A stretch of 64,000 nucleotides of DNA from Amphiura filiformis (Eukaryota > Echinodermata > Ophiuroidea > Amphilepidida > Amphiuridae), in NCBI RefSeq assembly GCF_039555335.1, contig NC_092647.1:14494094-14558093 (forward strand), given 5' to 3'. Made by a program: the position numbers and the translations under genes. Below the pieces are notes generated by a model. That model saw only the letters and a program-made list of their open reading frames with translations, had not been told where the DNA came from and searched no databases. Shown here piece by piece: positions 24,101 through 30,660 of this stretch; positions within the stretch are counted from its first letter, which is position 1, and each line of letters opens with the position of its first letter.

Positions 24101-25716
24101 GCATGTTTCCCTGGCATGCATTGCATCAGGAACATCACCCTAACATAAATATTAGAAAACAAACAAAAACATGTACTATAAGGGTTTATTTTATCCAAAA
24201 CCTGTAAGGTTGGTACCTTACAGATAAAATTTGTTGCAAAACCGCGCTAAATTTCTATTTATAGGTGTATTTTGCTCAAAAGGGCAAATCCTGTTTAGGG
24301 TATGTTTTAAAAATCTCTGGTCACACATGTGTACACACTGTGAAACCTGAGTGGCCCCAATTAATGAGATTACTCAAATGCTGGAGGGTTGACTACATGG
24401 CATTTAACCAATGCATGATTTATGACAATTTGTGGAAATTTAATACATAAATAAGTCTAATTTATATTGATCGCACCTATATAAACCTCGGGTAGAACTG
24501 GTTGAGTCGGGTTCCCCACTGTAAATGCATGTACACCACCCTGTTCTGTATGGTTGATTGCAATCCTAATCTGTATGAATTTAAAATGATAGAAATCAGA
24601 AGGAAAAATATCTCCAGTGGTAGTGCCCAATGGTAAGATTTACCTACTTGCAGGGCTATCAACTCTCACACATTTTGTGTGAGTTTCATGCATTTGGGCA
24701 CTTTCTCACACTCTCACACATGTCAAAGTTTGAGAATTTTCATTTATCTCTCTTCATAAATAATTTGCTTTTTATCATTAACAATTATACATGTATAGTT
24801 AGGTCTTATTTGTTTTGTTTTTTATATGTTTGGGTTGACAACCCTGAAAATTGATAACCAAAGAAAGCCTCTTGTGAAGCTTCTGGGGTTTGGGAGAGGA
24901 AGAGAATTCTCATCCCTGGGCCTCAAGGAAGAACAGATGATTAATTGTGTTTTCAACTGATTGAGTGTCCCAGGTTAAAGAAGATATAAAACAAAAACAA
25001 ACAAAATCATCTACGGCATACCCAAGGCTCAAACTCTTGCAGATCATATTCTCCCGGCTGATAGTACAGACACTTGTCCATATCTCACCCTCAATTAAAA
25101 TGTTCAAAATTCAAATAACATGCTTTGTGTTGGATGCTTGTACAATATGTGATGTACAATTTCTCTCTCCTTAGCCATTTATTACATGTTTTTCTTACAT
25201 GTAATTAGTGATGTGGTCGACATGCCTTATGTCGACATAATGTCGACGTCGGCACGTATGCCGACATGTCGACATCAAAAAATCATGTCGACAAAAAAAA
25301 ATTTTTCAAAAAAAATTTTTTTTTTTTTTTTTTTTAGTTTTCAAAAATATTTTTGGCCAGAAAAGCAAGTTATAGGCCCAAACTGACTTGTTATTCAAGG
25401 TTGAAACCAGAAAATACTGCTACTAAAAAAAAAAAAAAAATGCCAATTTTTTACAAAGTTGGATGAACTTGTACATTTTGATTACCTTTGCTTCTATTGA
25501 ACAGTCAGGGACACATTGAATTAGTATGCATTGCTAGCTGTTCAATAGAAACAAAAGTAATTAAAATGTACAACTTTTTCAACTTTGTAAAAAAATTGGC
25601 ATTTTTTTTTTTTTGAGTAGCAGTATATCTCTGATCAATAACCTAGAATAACAAGTCAGTTTGGGCCTATAACTTGATTTTCTGGCCAAAAATATTTTTT
25701 GAAAATTTAAAAAAAA

Positions 25717-25748
<32 letters not shown>

Positions 25749-28700
25749 TTTTATGTCGACACACTGTCGACGTCGGTATACGAATTATATCGACATGTCG
25801 ACAATAAAAAACGGTGCCGACCACATCACTACATGTAATATGTATTATACATGTGAGCTTTCATTCAGATTTAAACCTCTTTAACAACTTTTTTGGAGTC
25901 AGTTACAAAACAATCTGGAGTAATGCAAACTTTAACTAAGTCATCACCAACCTCCGGAGGGTTGTGCTAGCCCTACCACAGGACCTTTTTTTTTACACAA
26001 TATATACTCCGAGACACCATGCTACATCCTGAGAACTGCTAAACGCCCAATGACAGCTCACAACCCACTAACCGCTGTGTGTCTTGGGGACAGCAGTTAG
26101 TGGGTTAAGCAGCTCTCGGGGGGTAGAATGTATCTCAGAGTATAGCGTGTAAGAAGAAAAAAAAAGGCCCTGTGGTAGGGCTAGGTTATGCCCCCTGCAG
26201 TAAACACTTATGATTATTTATATTGATTATTATATTCATCAGGTAATTTTCCTCTCAAAAATGTGACTTACAGCTTTGTCAAATAATTGTTTGAGACCAT
26301 ACTTCTTCAAGGCACTTGTTTCCATGTATCCCATGTGATACTGCTTTGCCGCTTGGTATCCCTTGTCGTATGGTATACATTGAAGGCATTTAGGACTGGT
26401 CCGAAGATCTGGAAGCAAGGAACACATTCAATATAGAATTGAGGCGTGTAGAGTAAAATTAACTTAAACCGAATTAAACTTCTACGCTACTTTAATTTGG
26501 TACACTCATCGGATCGTTTTCACCAGGTCAATTAGCATCTTTAGCAGATGTTACTGTTCTGGAGATTTGTTGTTGCTAGTGATGTTGTTGAGACACCTCC
26601 GATGACATCACAGCAGGCCCGTAACCAGGATTTATTTGGGGGCTGATTTTGAAAAAGTGGACTTTTTTTTCCAAATTTGGACCTTTTTCGACTAGGGAGG
26701 GGCGGATTTTGAAAAAGTGGTATTTTTTGTCCAAATTTAGGCGTAAATAACTCCTATTTTTTCACTCGCTACCCTTGCAAATGGGACTTTTTGGGTAAAA
26801 AAGGGGACTTTAAGGCATTTGGGGATGGGGGATGCCCCCATCCCCCTGTTTACGAGCCTGCATCACAGGTGTAGATGACGTCAAAAAGGATGATGCTGTG
26901 GCGCCCCCTTGGTTCCTGGGGGTCAGGAGGTTGTCCCAGACAGGGTCAATGTACCCTTTGTCACGGTTCAGTCAACAACATCACTTCATTTCTTTTAAAA
27001 GTGATGCATTGCTTTTCCAATGTGATCAACTGCATAATAAGCCTGCATTTTTAGGGAGGGGGGTGTTTAGGACTTCTTGAAGTGGACCCTTTTCAGCTTG
27101 CATTGTACTTTAAAAACCATCAAAATTGGCCTTGTTGGTCTTATAGTAGAGATTGTGTGAATTATTCGTCCAAATTAGAACTGTATTTGGGCACATTTTA
27201 ACACTAAAAAGTAGACCTTTGATGGATTTAGGCGAGCACCACCCCACACCCTATATAAACTGACAATGATACTAGTATGTCATCAGACAGCGTCAGAAAA
27301 CCAAACCCTATTAACATTCTCCTTACCTACTTTAGTAGCAACTAGAATACAAGGCACTCCTGGTGCATGCTGCTGGAGTTCTGGAAGCCATTTTTGAAAG
27401 CAACTTGTTAAGGAAACTTTGCTCTCCACAGAGAAGCATAATAAGAATACTGATGTACCTGGATAACACAACGGACGTAGTCTTTCATGCCCTTCCTGTA
27501 ATGATTGGAGAAAAAAGAAAACAAAAAAAATCATGACCTCATTATTACTCTGCATAATGTAAATACATAGTACTGTGAAGGGGGCATGGGGGGAAATTCC
27601 CCCAGTCAGAACTCTTGCCCCCCTGTTGTCCCCCCCAGTAAAAATCCCAAATTATGAAAATTTCCACTTTTTGCGGCAATTTTGCACAACATTTGTTGAT
27701 TTTGCCCCTCCCTGAAATTCTCTTTACCCCATCCCCCAAAAAACATTCCTGGCACTACCACTGGTTGTACAATGTACATCTTAGTATTGTATATACCTTA
27801 ACTGCTTACATTAGATCCAGTTTTAACGACCGTTTATCAGTGGGAGCTGGTGGCATAATGGATAGAGCGTCTGTCTAGAAATCGGAAGGTCATGGGTTCG
27901 AATCCCATGCCGACACATTCCCCTGCTTTTTTTCATAAATTAGGCTGTGTGCCAGTTGGGATTTGTCTTTTATTTGTTGTCTTGTTTAATTGTAACACTT
28001 TGGGTTGGTTGGTAAACTGTTCTTTCTTTCTTATCAAACTGAGATGAATAATTTAGCCAGCTAAGTTTTATTGGGTGCAACCAAATAAACCAATAACTTC
28101 AATGGTCCTTTATTTGGGGTCCTCTCTCTATACCGATGGTCCGCCATTCCGAAGGTTTGCTATTCCGAAGGTTCACTTTTCCGAACGTGTAATTTTACCA
28201 TTCGCTATTCCGAATGTAATTAAAGCTCCGCTATTCCAAAAAAACAGTTCTCTATTACGAAGGTTCTCCAATCCGAAAATTGCCAAAACACAAACAGGTT
28301 CTCTATTCTGAAAACAGAAAGGTTCTCTATTCCGATTATGAAAAAAGGTTCTCTATTCCGAATTCAAATATGGGTTCTCTATTCCAAAAACTAATAAAGG
28401 TTCTTTATTCCGAAACAAGTCACCGTGTTCTCTACTCCAAATATGAAAAAAGGTTCTCGGAATAGAGAACCTTCGTAATAGAGAACCTTTTTAATTTTCG
28501 AATAGTGAACCTTCGAATAGCGAACCTTGAATAGCGAGCCTTCGAATAGCGAAGTTCGCCTTTATTTTATCAGTGACCCTTGAGTATACCTTGCAATAGA
28601 CTTGGTGAAAGCGATCCGGTGAGTCGATCCACCAAGCGCACCTGGCTGGTTTTATGGCTTCAGCTAATTGGGAGCTATTGGAGTGAACAAACAGTTGATG

Positions 28701-29071
28701 CATACATGTAGCAGGCCTACAAGTATGGTTATTCGCAGCACCGTTGGGTGCATTTGGATCTCAAAATCCTACTCATATTCCTGCTTAAATTGTACATGTA
28801 TAAACTCAATTCTATCCAATTTGAGAAGACAAATATTTTCCAATATGAACAACAGTGACATAATTACCTCTCTACAAGCTGTATCCCATGGCTCAATCAA
28901 ACAGCGCTTTCCATCGACATTCAACTCCTCAGCATAACTATCAAAGATCACTGGGGACCATTTCCTGGGGATCAGTCCCAGAAAGTGTCTGAATAGAAGA
29001 CATGTCTTGCCAACATTAGAATCACCTACTGTCACAATCTTTATCCTGGAGGGCTGATCACTTGTTGCCAT
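14908..29071 (-). CDS. RhoBTB: RhoBTB-type atypical Rho GTPase (whole gene)
   Basis: Nine coding exons read right to left: 29071-28868, 27495-27327, 26408-26272, 23337-23147, 21392-21212, 20731-20501, 18580-18483, 16784-16545, 15120-14908. All have consensus splice sites and, apart from the third junction, matching phases. The product is at least about 555 residues: Rho GTPase domain, BTB1, BTB2, then a RhoBTB-like C-terminus containing SWCLHF and NRWPPASYL. Family members are Cullin-3 adaptors and are commonly regarded as poor or non-cycling GTPases. Exon 3 ends in phase 0 while exon 4 needs phase 1, so at least one linking exon was missed. Human RhoBTB1/2 are around 700 residues; this one seems shorter. 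The symbol is a family-level assignment. Confidence 0.88.
15398..15795. mobile_element. Inverted-repeat element in RhoBTB intron 8
   Basis: AGGAGACACTTTTGGGCAGG (from about 15,400) is mirrored by CCTGCCCAAAAGTGTCTCCT (to about 15,792). The interior contains the GAATGTCCGATTTTATTGGG segment, shared in reverse complement with about 640-720. It is non-coding. Confidence 0.6.
16106..16159. repeat. Perfect 26-bp-arm hairpin
   Basis: CATTTAGGAGTAATATTTAG plus GGTATT is followed, after 2 bp (TT), by its exact reverse complement. It is intronic in RhoBTB. The perfection of the arms suggests either recent origin or ongoing palindrome correction. Confidence 0.85.
16226..16418. mobile_element. Small MITE-like element in RhoBTB intron 8
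   Basis: GAGAGTAATGCAAAGTTGGA, continuing TTTTGCAGTG, is mirrored by CACTGCAAAATCCAACACGG, continuing CATTACTCTC. The arms are about 30 bp and flank a 120-bp centre. Non-coding. Confidence 0.6.
16545..16784 (-). CDS. RhoBTB: RhoBTB exon 8: second half of BTB2
   Basis: Eighty codons, phase 0 at both ends, between acceptor TTTCTTAG and donor CAG|GTGAGA. The sequence contains ALLEYMYTD and LADKYGQERLKYLCE, the helical second half of a BTB/POZ fold with the typical L-x-A-x-x-Y-x-x-x-x-L-x-x-x-C pattern. It completes BTB2, which begins in exons 6 and 7, then runs into a short linker ending GLLHQAQ. Confidence 0.88.
16814..17377. mobile_element. Inverted-repeat element, about 560 bp, in RhoBTB intron 7
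   Basis: The left end TATGTGACCCGGCAGCACAA, with ATGAGCCGTAAATTCC, is mirrored by GGAATTTACGGCTCATTCGC, with GGTCACATA. The termini extend about 35 bp. The interior is non-coding. A TA-type target is plausible but cannot be fixed exactly. Confidence 0.6.
17683..17922. mobile_element. MITE with AGGTTTGTCTCAAAGCT termini, copy 1
   Basis: AGGTTTGTCTCAAAGCT at the left is mirrored by AGCTTTGAGACAAACCT at the right. Long A and T runs and the phrase TTTTTTCATGGTATTTTGAG lie inside. A second, inverted copy lies at 23,642-23,879. Both are intronic in RhoBTB. Confidence 0.7.
18193..18254. repeat. Perfect 30-bp-arm hairpin
   Basis: AACACACTCTTTTTCTCTCC plus TGCACTCTTT is followed, after AC, by its exact reverse complement. 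A transcript across it would form a 30-bp perfect stem. It lies in a CT-rich part of RhoBTB intron 7. Confidence 0.88.
18483..18580 (-). CDS. RhoBTB: RhoBTB exon 7: core of BTB2
   Basis: A 98-bp exon (phase 1 in, phase 0 out) after acceptor TTGCTTTTAG and before donor GAG|GTACGT. It encodes SSIPVHKVILVSRCDVMPKM, the part of the BTB fold where buried residues H-K-x-x-L precede the dimer-interface helix. FADQFVEASKDE follows. Confidence 0.87.
18899..19232. mobile_element. TTAA-flanked MITE, copy 1
   Basis: The ends AGGGGCATTTCGTGATCC and GGATCACGAAATCCTCCT are inverted repeats with TTAA on each side (18,895-18,898 and 19,233-19,236). TTAA duplication is typical of piggyBac and Kolobok-type elements; which one is inference. 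At 19,048-19,077 lies a perfect 30-bp palindrome built on AATTTCGTTCTGGTG. A second inverted copy is at 50,046-50,377. Confidence 0.8.
19400..19492. repeat. Retroposon-like 3' tail, copy 1
   Basis: CTGGGCCTCAAGGAAGAACA, followed by a 40-bp conserved stretch and AAAGAAGAAATAAAACAAAA, recurs at 22,617-22,712 and 24,916-25,010. The conserved block with an A-rich end resembles the 3' end of a LINE or SINE. About 27 bp of flanking sequence (ACTTCACTGCTTTCCACACA...) appears on both sides of this copy. Confidence 0.5.
19585..19928. mobile_element. TA-flanked MITE with CCGTATTTCGTCAAA termini
   Basis: CCGTATTTCGTCAAA on the left is mirrored by TTTGACGAAATACGG on the right. TA flanks both ends (19,583-19,584 and 19,929-19,930). 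Next to the termini are opposed G/C blocks, CGCCCCTGGGGGCG and GGGGGCG. The element is non-autonomous, Tc1/mariner-like by its TA flanks, and intronic in RhoBTB. Confidence 0.65.
20060..20445 (-). mobile_element. tRNA-derived SINE, about 390 bp
   Basis: On the minus strand the 5' part is tRNA-like: TTAGCTCAATCGATAAGG resembles a polymerase III A box, and GGTACGAACCC at 20,390-20,380 a B box. About 300 bp of unrelated body follow, ending GCGTAGCGCACTATAAATCA and a short T-rich tail. This layout is typical of a SINE. It lies in RhoBTB intron 6, with its head about 55 bp from exon 6 and in the same orientation as the gene. Confidence 0.65.
20501..20731 (-). CDS. RhoBTB: RhoBTB exon 6: end of BTB1, start of BTB2
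   Basis: A 231-bp exon, phase 1 on both sides, with acceptor ATATACAG and donor AAAG|GTGAGT. The first half (LPNLAECVDGMILEALEQVA, then KIFYLPYLTQ) is the helical tail of BTB1. The second half (LKCMFLGNETFSDVKFNIKG) opens BTB2, with the F-S-D-V-x-F entry strand. Tandem BTB domains after a Rho domain define the RhoBTB family. Confidence 0.88.
20880..21185. repeat. Phrase-repeat block: GGTTTGCTATGTT variants
   Basis: About a dozen variants of GGTTTGCTATGTTGAA occur at uneven spacing. The first half has them in one orientation, and from about 21,045 to 21,180 they are reversed (TTCAACATAGTAAACC type). The whole block is thus a loose inverted repeat made of one short word. It fills most of RhoBTB intron 5. 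Confidence 0.65.
21212..21392 (-). CDS. RhoBTB: RhoBTB exon 5: middle of BTB1
   Basis: A 181-bp exon, phase 0 in and phase 1 out, between acceptor ATATTCAG and donor ACAG|GTAAGA. It begins with an acidic insertion (DDAAEVAPRLTWPDINEGKV) that interrupts the BTB1 fold and then resumes with FNAFSNVLQFLYTG, the standard BTB helix ending in L-x-Y-x-Y/F-T-G. A long insertion inside BTB1 is a known RhoBTB feature. Confidence 0.88.
21945..22105. mobile_element. ATTCCAGTTGAAATC-type MITE, copy 1
   Basis: ATTCCAGTTGAAATCTACACCCC begins the copy. GTGTATGGCTTTGAACTG ends it in near reverse complement, with ACCCCCTGTGTGTGAGATTA inside. The same family is at 55.61-55.78 kb and 57,543-57,712. It is a compact, largely palindromic element. 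This copy is in RhoBTB intron 4. Confidence 0.65.
22617..22712. repeat. Retroposon-like 3' tail, copy 2
   Basis: CCTGGGCCTCATGGAAGAAC and AAAAGAAGAAATAAAACAAT match the copies at 19.4 kb and 24.9 kb, with more divergence in the middle. The rest of this 1.75-kb intron (22.1-22.6 and 22.7-23.1 kb) shows no gene and no clear repeat boundaries. Confidence 0.45.
23147..23337 (-). CDS. RhoBTB: RhoBTB exon 4: start of BTB1
   Basis: A 191-bp exon with acceptor TCTCCTATGTAG and donor AAG|GTAAGA. It reads NAPWCEIEMSTYSD, then DPQAADVVFLVEG and VKCHKVILCGASDFF, the D-V-x-F plus H-K-x-x-L entry of a BTB domain. The phase-1 start does not match the phase-0 end of exon 3, so an exon of 3n+1 bases should lie between 23.4 and 26.2 kb. 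Confidence 0.86.
23642..23879. mobile_element. MITE with AGGTTTGTCTCAAAGCT termini, copy 2
   Basis: Inverted copy of the element at 17,683-17,922. It has the same termini, the same A/T runs and the complement of the CATGGTATTTTGAG core. It lies in RhoBTB intron 3. Confidence 0.7.
23929..24358. mobile_element. GGGGCCACTC-type inverted-repeat element
   Basis: GGGGCCACTCAAGTTCCACA, continuing GTGTACACACGCGTGACC, is mirrored by GGTCACACATGTGTACACAC, continuing to GAGTGGCCCC. The interior carries decayed variants of GTTTAGGGGTAATTTT, like the array inside 13,081-13,742. It appears to be a diverged relative of that element. Intronic in RhoBTB. Confidence 0.65.
24653..24845. mobile_element. CAGGGCTRTCAACTCTCAC-type MITE, copy 1
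   Basis: The copy begins CAGGGCTATCAACTCTCACA, contains several CTCACAC words, and ends GGTTGACAACCCTG, the inverted partner of the start. A longer relative lies at 48,948-49,242. CAGGG termini suggest a hAT-type element, but no target duplication could be fixed. Confidence 0.55.
24916..25010. repeat. Retroposon-like 3' tail, copy 3
   Basis: CTGGGCCTCAAGGAAGAACA through GTTAAAGAAGATATAAAACA is nearly identical to 19,405-19,485. The A-rich end is ACAAAAACAAACAAAA. Confidence 0.5.
25206..25831. mobile_element. hAT-like fold-back element rich in GTCGAC
   Basis: The ends TAGTGATGTGGTCG and CGACCACATCACTA are perfect inverted repeats, and CATGTAAT is duplicated at 25,198-25,205 and 25,832-25,839. 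Nearly the whole 626 bp is self-complementary around about 25,520. The subterminal zones hold five and three TGTCGAC or GGTCGAC words. The TAGTGATG-type end plus an 8-bp duplication supports hAT. There is no transposase. It lies in RhoBTB intron 3. Confidence 0.82.
25967..26184. mobile_element. CTAGCCCTACCACAGG-type MITE, full copy
   Basis: CTAGCCCTACCACAGGACCT is mirrored by GGCCCTGTGGTAGGGCTAG. The interior contains a second inverted pair, ACTGCTAAAC...CCCACTAACCGCTG and CAGCAGTTAGTGGGTTAAGCAG. Related fragments occur at 4.97, 7.28, 10.4 and 54.8 kb. Confidence 0.7.
26272..26408 (-). CDS. RhoBTB: RhoBTB exon 3: end of the Rho GTPase domain
   Basis: A 137-bp exon joined in phase 1 to exon 2, restoring ATKVDLR, the nucleotide-base-recognition motif (T/N-K-x-D) followed by Rho-type L-R. 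It continues with GYMETSALKKYGLKQLFDKA, where ETSAL is the G5 motif and the following helix is typical of Rho proteins. The donor GCT|GTAAGT gives phase 0. Confidence 0.88.
26614..26860. mobile_element. hAT-like phrase-repeat MITE, 247 bp
   Basis: CAGGCCCGTAACCAG begins the element and TTTACGAGCCTG ends it. CATCACAG is duplicated exactly at 26,606-26,613 and 26,861-26,868. The interior is two or three loose copies of GATTTTGAAAAAGTGGACTT plus TTTTTGTCCAAATTTGG. The CAGG end and 8-bp duplication support hAT. Intronic in RhoBTB. Confidence 0.78.
27327..27495 (-). CDS. RhoBTB: RhoBTB exon 2: central Rho GTPase domain
   Basis: A 169-bp exon after acceptor TTACAG, ending at donor GTAG|GTAAGG. It encodes RLRPLCYPGTSVFLLCFSVE, aligned with the Rho/Rac stretch after the DTAGQE motif, then QKWLPELQQHAPGVPCILVA. 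The RLRPL-x-YP and W-x-P-E motifs are Rho-specific among Ras-like GTPases. Confidence 0.9.
27565..27770. repeat. Dispersed repeat: ...CAGAACTCTTGCCCCCC... family
   Basis: GTCAGAACTCTTGCCCCCCTG, ATTATGAAAATTTCCACTTT and a right end CCTGGCACTACCACTGG match copies at 30.69-30.83, 31.39-31.58 and, more distantly, 60.55-60.72 kb. It is non-coding and intronic in RhoBTB. Confidence 0.55.
27846..27915 (+). repeat. tRNA-like sequence, probably a SINE head
   Basis: TGGCATAATGGATAGAGC resembles an A box and GGTTCGAATCCC a B box, 36 bp apart as in a tRNA. The 5' and 3' sequences do not form a seven-pair acceptor stem, and T-rich non-tRNA sequence follows. I read it as a tRNA-derived retroposon head, not a functional tRNA gene. 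Confidence 0.5.
28130..28560. repeat. Phrase-repeat block: GGTTCTCTATTCCGAA variants
   Basis: Some 15 variants of GGTTC(G/T)CTATTCCGAA are strewn in one orientation from 28,135 to about 28,450. The orientation then flips and TTCGAATAGCGAACC variants run to 28,555. The word is itself partly palindromic. No long flanking termini were found. It is intronic in RhoBTB, between exons 1 and 2. Confidence 0.72.
28868..29071 (-). CDS. RhoBTB: RhoBTB exon 1: start codon and P-loop
   Basis: The ATG at 29,071 opens 68 codons ending at donor GAG|GTAATT. The P-loop GDSNVGKT and the effector-like PVIFDSYAEELNVDGKRCLI are typical of Rho GTPases. The magnesium-binding DTAGQE motif of the family reads DTACRE here, and the splice adds one residue before RLRPL compared with Rac or Rho. 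The start is supported by its position just ahead of the first beta strand (RIKIVTVGD). Confidence 0.9.
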
Positions 29072-29090
29072 TGGTCAACTGTCTCATAAC

Positions 29091-29599
29091 CCCGGTGGGT
29101 TCAGTTTGTATTTAAAGGTAGGACGTATGACTGTTCCAGGATTTGAAAATGACCCCTATTTCACGGGGAATCGAGGACATTTGCAGCAATTTTACCCCCT
29201 ATTTTGCGTGAAATCAAGGAAAATTTGCCCCCAAATACCTCCCCTATTTTTATCATTTTGAGGACGCATTTTCATTTCACCCCCTTATCATGAGGAATCG
29301 TGGACATTTTTCCCGAAATAAATACCCCTATTTTTACCATTTCAAGGACGCTTTTGAATTTCCCCCCTATTTCACGGGGAAATGAGGACAATAACAAAAA
29401 CTGTAGCGGTAAAATGCGGACGAAAGTCCTAGAAATACACCCTATTTTTCAATTCAAGGACAATTTTGCTCCAAAACACCCCTAATTTGGACAATCGCGA
29501 ACATTTTGTCCTCGAAAATTCCATGGACATTTCTTGAAAAGTACCCCTAATTGGAACCATCATGCGTACACATTGTCAGTGAAGACTGAACCCACCGGG
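29091..29599. mobile_element. Phrase-repeat MITE 19 bp upstream of the RhoBTB start
   Basis: The termini CCCGGTGGGTTCAGT and ACTGAACCCACCGGG are perfect 15-bp inverted repeats. CTCATAAC is duplicated exactly at 29,083-29,090 and 29,600-29,607. The interior consists of about ten loose copies of CCCCTATTTCACGGGGAAT plus CGAGGACATTT. The copy nearest RhoBTB begins 19 bp from its ATG, so it must lie in the promoter, the 5' untranslated region or a 5' intron. Confidence 0.85.
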
Positions 29600-29854
29600 C
29601 TCATAACGTCTCAGTGATACCTTATCCACAGAAGCGACATGATACTATTAAGAAGTATTGGTCTTCAACATGTTCAAAAATGTTGCCTTGGTCTAGTGAG
29701 TCACCTTCCACCATGCCTTCAACTGGTAATCGATTGTTAAGTGTCTTGGTTCCTGTATACTATAAATGACAGATGTTTTAAGTACTGTAAGCAAATTAAA
29801 ATTACAAATAAATGGTATAGAAAAGTATCGGAATATAATGTATATGTATCCAGC

Positions 29855-30229
29855 CATGCGCACATTTTTTTTGGAGGGGGGGGGGCTTTTTGAGAGTGAG
29901 CCCCCGGGGTAAGAGCAGGGGGGGAAAAGCAGGGGCTGCGGAAGATGAAGGGGCAGCAAGAAGAATTATTAAAGAAAAAAGGGGGGACAGAAGGGGCGGC
30001 AAGAAGAAAAAGGGTGGAAAATTATGGAAAACTAATACCTTTTGGGTCACCAAGAGGGCCACAGCTAGAGGCAGTGGGGTTAATTGTGGGGTGTAACACC
30101 TCTAATTCCTTAATAAATAAAAATATGTGAAATTTGGGCCAACCTTTTCCCACTGTTACTGCAAGGGGTGGCAAAATTTACATTTTCTTTAGCCCCCCGG
30201 CCAGGAGCAGCCACGATCGCCACTGACAG
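29855..30229. mobile_element. G-rich dispersed element, second copy
   Basis: It shares with 10,549-10,860 a left part ATGCGCACATTTTTTTTGG, a G-run, GGGGCGGCAAGAAG words, CCAACCTTTTCCCACTG and a right end ATCGCCACTG. Frames through it encode K/G/R-rich or P/L-rich low-complexity peptides and are not genes. Confidence 0.55.
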
Positions 30230-30400
30230 CAAACACAAAATGTTCTACGGAAAATATTTTTCAAAAATGTTTGCTAAAAAATATTTTTTTGTGATTTCAT
30301 CTAAAACGTTTTAATTTTCATGACATTTAAATGTTATTAAAACGTCAAGCCCAAAACATGTTTATAACATTTTAAAAATATTTGTGTGTTTGTTGGGTAA
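30230..30400. mobile_element. Small element with AGCAAACACA / TGTGTTTGTTGGG termini
   Basis: CAGCAAACACAAAATGTT at the left is loosely mirrored by AACATTTTAAAAATATTTGTGTGTTTGTTG at the right. The interior repeats AACGTTTTAA and ACATTTAAATG words. It is non-coding. Confidence 0.5.
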
Positions 30401-30403
30401 CAT

Positions 30404-30660
30404 ATGTGATGTGATCAAGCATAATCAGTTGGAACTCGGAAATATTCAATTTTCAGTTCCTTTTAAGATAGTAAAAGCATTTACAAAGCTGGATTTTGCA
30501 GAAAACCCCATTGAAATTGAGCAACCACTTCTAAAGATATGAGCAATTAAAGAGTTTCCAAAACAGAAGGAAACAAAAGGAAATATTTCCTTTGTTTGGC
30601 TCTATCTCAAAATCAATATTTTCGAGTTCCGACTGATTTTGCTTGATTGCATCACATATC
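30404..30660. mobile_element. MITE with ATGTGATGTGATCAAGC termini
   Basis: TATGTGATGTGATCAAGCAT, continuing AATCAGTTGGAACTCGG, is mirrored by CGAGTTCCGACTGATTTTGC, continuing TTGATTGCATCACATA. The right half (from about 30,555) is duplicated at 31,243. Confidence 0.65.

Noticed and set aside
24477-24662. Candidate for the missing RhoBTB linking exon (QNRVVYMHLQWGTRLNQFY)
   Set aside because: It has an acceptor-like CAG but no donor giving the required phase, and no similarity to RhoBTB linkers.
27846-27915. A functional tRNA gene
   Set aside because: A- and B-box words are present, but the acceptor stem does not pair and there is no clean cloverleaf; kept as a tRNA-like repeat.
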